Assembly: GCA_033807775.1 (NCBI GenBank) | Contig: CM066314.1 | Location: 37,245,501-37,309,500 of the forward strand | DNA: 64,000 nucleotides | Source of the DNA: Saussurea involucrata | Taxonomy: Eukaryota; Streptophyta; Magnoliopsida; Asterales; Asteraceae | Reading direction: 5' to 3' | In this document: piece after piece, positions 62,398-64,000 of the stretch | Position numbering within the stretch: the stretch's first letter is position 1 | Layout of the letters: each line of letters begins with the position of its first letter | Program-made: the position numbers and the translations under genes | The notes under the pieces: generated by a model | What the model saw: only the letters and a program-made list of their open reading frames with translations | What the model was told of the DNA's origin: nothing | Database searches by the model: none

Positions 62398-64000
62398 CTA
62401 ACGTGGCCCTATTTGACAATGTTCATAAATGGACTCCGCCATATGTATGCGGAAATCTTTGGCAACAACCTCGGCCTCGTCAGGGTGTACCCATACCTCA
62501 TTTTTATTTATCAACATTTGGACATTACGGCATACCCAGACACCGCAATCTGCAGTTATCCCGGCCTGCTGGGGTGCATTCTTGGCGAACTTATAGCGAA
62601 AGGCACCTGTCATTTCGCAACGTCTAACATCCTTGACCCGACAAAAGAAGTCATTCAGCACAGCTTTAAACTTTGTCATTTGCTCTTCCAATTGCTGTCT
62701 GAAGAGACTGGCACTGTCGCTATCATATATGGTCATGGTCATAGCGTCAAGTTCAAATACTCCAAGCAGCCAATGTTGGGGATTAAGGCATATAGGGATG
62801 TACACCTGAAATATTACAATATTAGACAACTTAGTTAGCAACAAAACAAGTTAAATAAAATCAGAGTAAAACGATTTACATACCACATCGAGGAGAGCCC
62901 AAGAGGTCCCTTCCACTCCATTGCATGAATTAACCACGGAGGTGGGACCTAGATGCTCAATCAAGAAGTAATGAAAGAACATACTGAACATCATGGTCCA
63001 CCTCGTGTCTGTTCCACGATGTCTTTGCAACAACGAGACCCAACAATCGATGTGCTATACATAAAAAATAGATGGTTAGACATGTAAAATAAATATATTT
63101 GATTATATGACTATAATTAAACTTCATACTAACCACATCCAGTAAGTCAGACTCCAAAGGGTCAACGGCCAGCAATACATTGAAAAACGAGGGGGTGATT
63201 TCCAAGTTCAAGTGAGGGATGAAGATCAAGGGGGGGAGGCGACCAGTCCGGCACATCCTCAATATTTCTGATGCCGGTTGAGGCTCCGGTGAAGACACCT
63301 TTCCCTTTTTCTTTCCTCCCTTCTTTCCCCCCGCTTTCTTTGCTTGTTTTTTAGCGGGCGGTGGTGTCGTAGATCCTTGTTGGCCAAACGGGTGACGAAA
63401 CCATTGTGAAATTTTATGCGACCGCTTTAGAGGGAGCGGGGTCACCTATGGTGGTGGATCTACAACATCCATCGAGTCATCGTCAGGCTCCGAGAAGTGC
63501 TCCGAGAAGTGATCCTGGATAATAGGAGACCCCGTCTGAAAATTACGTTACTCAATGTTTTAAGTACAATTTAGGAAGTGTTCACAATTAAACCAAAACT
63601 ACCAAAATAACTTACAGTATGCATTTTCGGCCTGTAATAGTCATCGGCCGAACCGCCAAAGATGTTTGTGATTGCTGTGGTGGCGAACGACGGCATGTGC
63701 TGTGCCCCCGACATCCCGGCCTGCGTGACATTGATCATTAAAATAGTTACAAAATTAGGATTATCGATATATAACTATAATGGTTACTCAGTGTCACTAA
63801 CACTCTCCGGGATAGTCGAATATGATGTGGTGGCGAACGGCGGCGGCATCTGCGAGGTGTATGCCCCCGACATCCCGGCCTGCGTGACATTGATCATTAA
63901 AATAGTTACAAAATTAGGAACAAACATATAACTATAATGGTTACTCAGTGTCACTTACACTCTCCGGGATAGTAGAATAGGATGTGGTGGCGAACGGCGT
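62398..64000 (-). pseudogene. ULP1-like (peptidase C48) gene of MULE-2, partial, with a nonsense codon
   Basis: ULP1 proteases cleave SUMO and related tags. Exons read leftward: 63959 onward, 63879-63802, 63720-63616, 63535-63134, 63054-62884 and 62805-62398, all with GT-AG edges in compatible phase. The last exon holds the catalytic region: His in QHWLLGVFELD, Asp in TIYDSDSA, Gln in PQQAGITA and Cys in ADCGVWVC, all present. The 63134-63535 exon has a Lys-rich nuclear-signal-like tract (KKQAKKAGGKKGGKKKGK). An in-frame TAG at 63446-63448 would stop a product started upstream; translation from a later start or further exons cannot be excluded. The 5' end is outside the window. Confidence 0.78.
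63721..64000 (-). repeat. Tandem duplication of an exon-intron unit in the ULP1-like gene
   Basis: A unit of about 157-159 bp (GGCCTGCGTGACATTGATCA at 63720 and 63879) is repeated and continues at the window edge. Each unit holds an in-phase exon (78 bp in the complete one, encoding MPPPFATTSYSTIPES-type sequence) and an 80-bp intron. Confidence 0.85.

Larger units (their letters stand above)
61024..64000 (-). mobile_element. MULE-2: Kaonashi-like MULE with ULP1 protease gene (right end outside window)
   Basis: It begins GGGGGAAATTAATTAAAA, then ATACCCTAAG, like the MULE-1 terminus. The CGCGATCGCGGG palindrome and AGGGACCATTTTTGAAAA repeats follow (61110-61300), then the noncoding block shared with MULE-1 (61450-61770). 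A ULP1-like gene lies on the minus strand. MULEs carrying ULP1-like genes are known in plants as Kaonashi elements. No transposase is visible in the portion present. Confidence 0.8.

Overview
This is plant nuclear DNA, built almost entirely from transposable elements nested inside one another. The evidence is LTR retrotransposons with plant-type primer-binding sites (TGGTATCAGAGC and TTGGCGCC), CACTA, Harbinger, hAT and Mutator-like (MULE) DNA transposons, GT-AG introns, and plant-like captured gene fragments (WDR5, MATH, ULP1). The mix fits a large eudicot genome; the species cannot be named from sequence alone. I found no intact ordinary host gene, no rRNA or tRNA gene and no CRISPR array.

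Layout. 1-312: right end of a CACTA element. 511-2682: short non-autonomous LTR element (TSD GGTAG) with a 63-bp tandem repeat. 4097-10430: non-autonomous CACTA element (TSD TAA) containing two microsatellite-associated MITEs and a second CACTA element (6327-9713, TSD AAC); a PIF/Harbinger element (7872-9704, TSD TTA) sits 6 bp inside the right end of that second element. 10861-12419: hAT transposase remnant and hAT right terminus. 12946-27123: MULE-1, with long TIRs, a mudrA-like transposase gene broken by deletion, two small convergent minus-strand reading frames, and a captured MATH-domain fragment refolded into an 83-bp-arm hairpin. Its last coding part is split by a Tekay-like Ty3 retrotransposon (15471-25029, TSD CCACC).

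28687-40206: minus-strand Ty1/Copia element (TSD TTCAA) with apparently identical LTRs and a full-length gag-pol frame; a gag-only TR-GAG element (33981-38967, TSD GTATA) is nested in its leader. The Copia itself interrupts an older Copia pseudogene (40212-45485) that also carries three hAT-type MITEs, one nested in another.

45958-60980: a long-TIR element that has captured a WDR5 (WD40, COMPASS subunit) intron-exon piece. Inside it lie an hAT MITE (46485-60453), a Tat-lineage Ty3 retrotransposon (47256-60408, TSD GGTTC) with antisense extra reading frames, and a solo LTR of the Tekay-like family (51290-53923, minus, TSD CCAGA). 61024-64000: MULE-2, sharing termini and a noncoding block with MULE-1 and carrying a minus-strand ULP1-like cysteine protease gene of the Kaonashi type, with tandem exon duplication at the window edge.

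Target-site duplications allow much of the insertion order to be read: for example Copia-3, then Copia-2, then TR-GAG; and WDR5-carrying element, then hAT MITE, then Tat, then solo Tekay LTR. The best candidates for new biology are the MATH hairpin inside MULE-1, the two-gene MULE-1 with its ULP1-bearing relative, the WDR5 capture, and the recurring arrays of CpG-containing short palindromes in noncoding parts of four unrelated element families.
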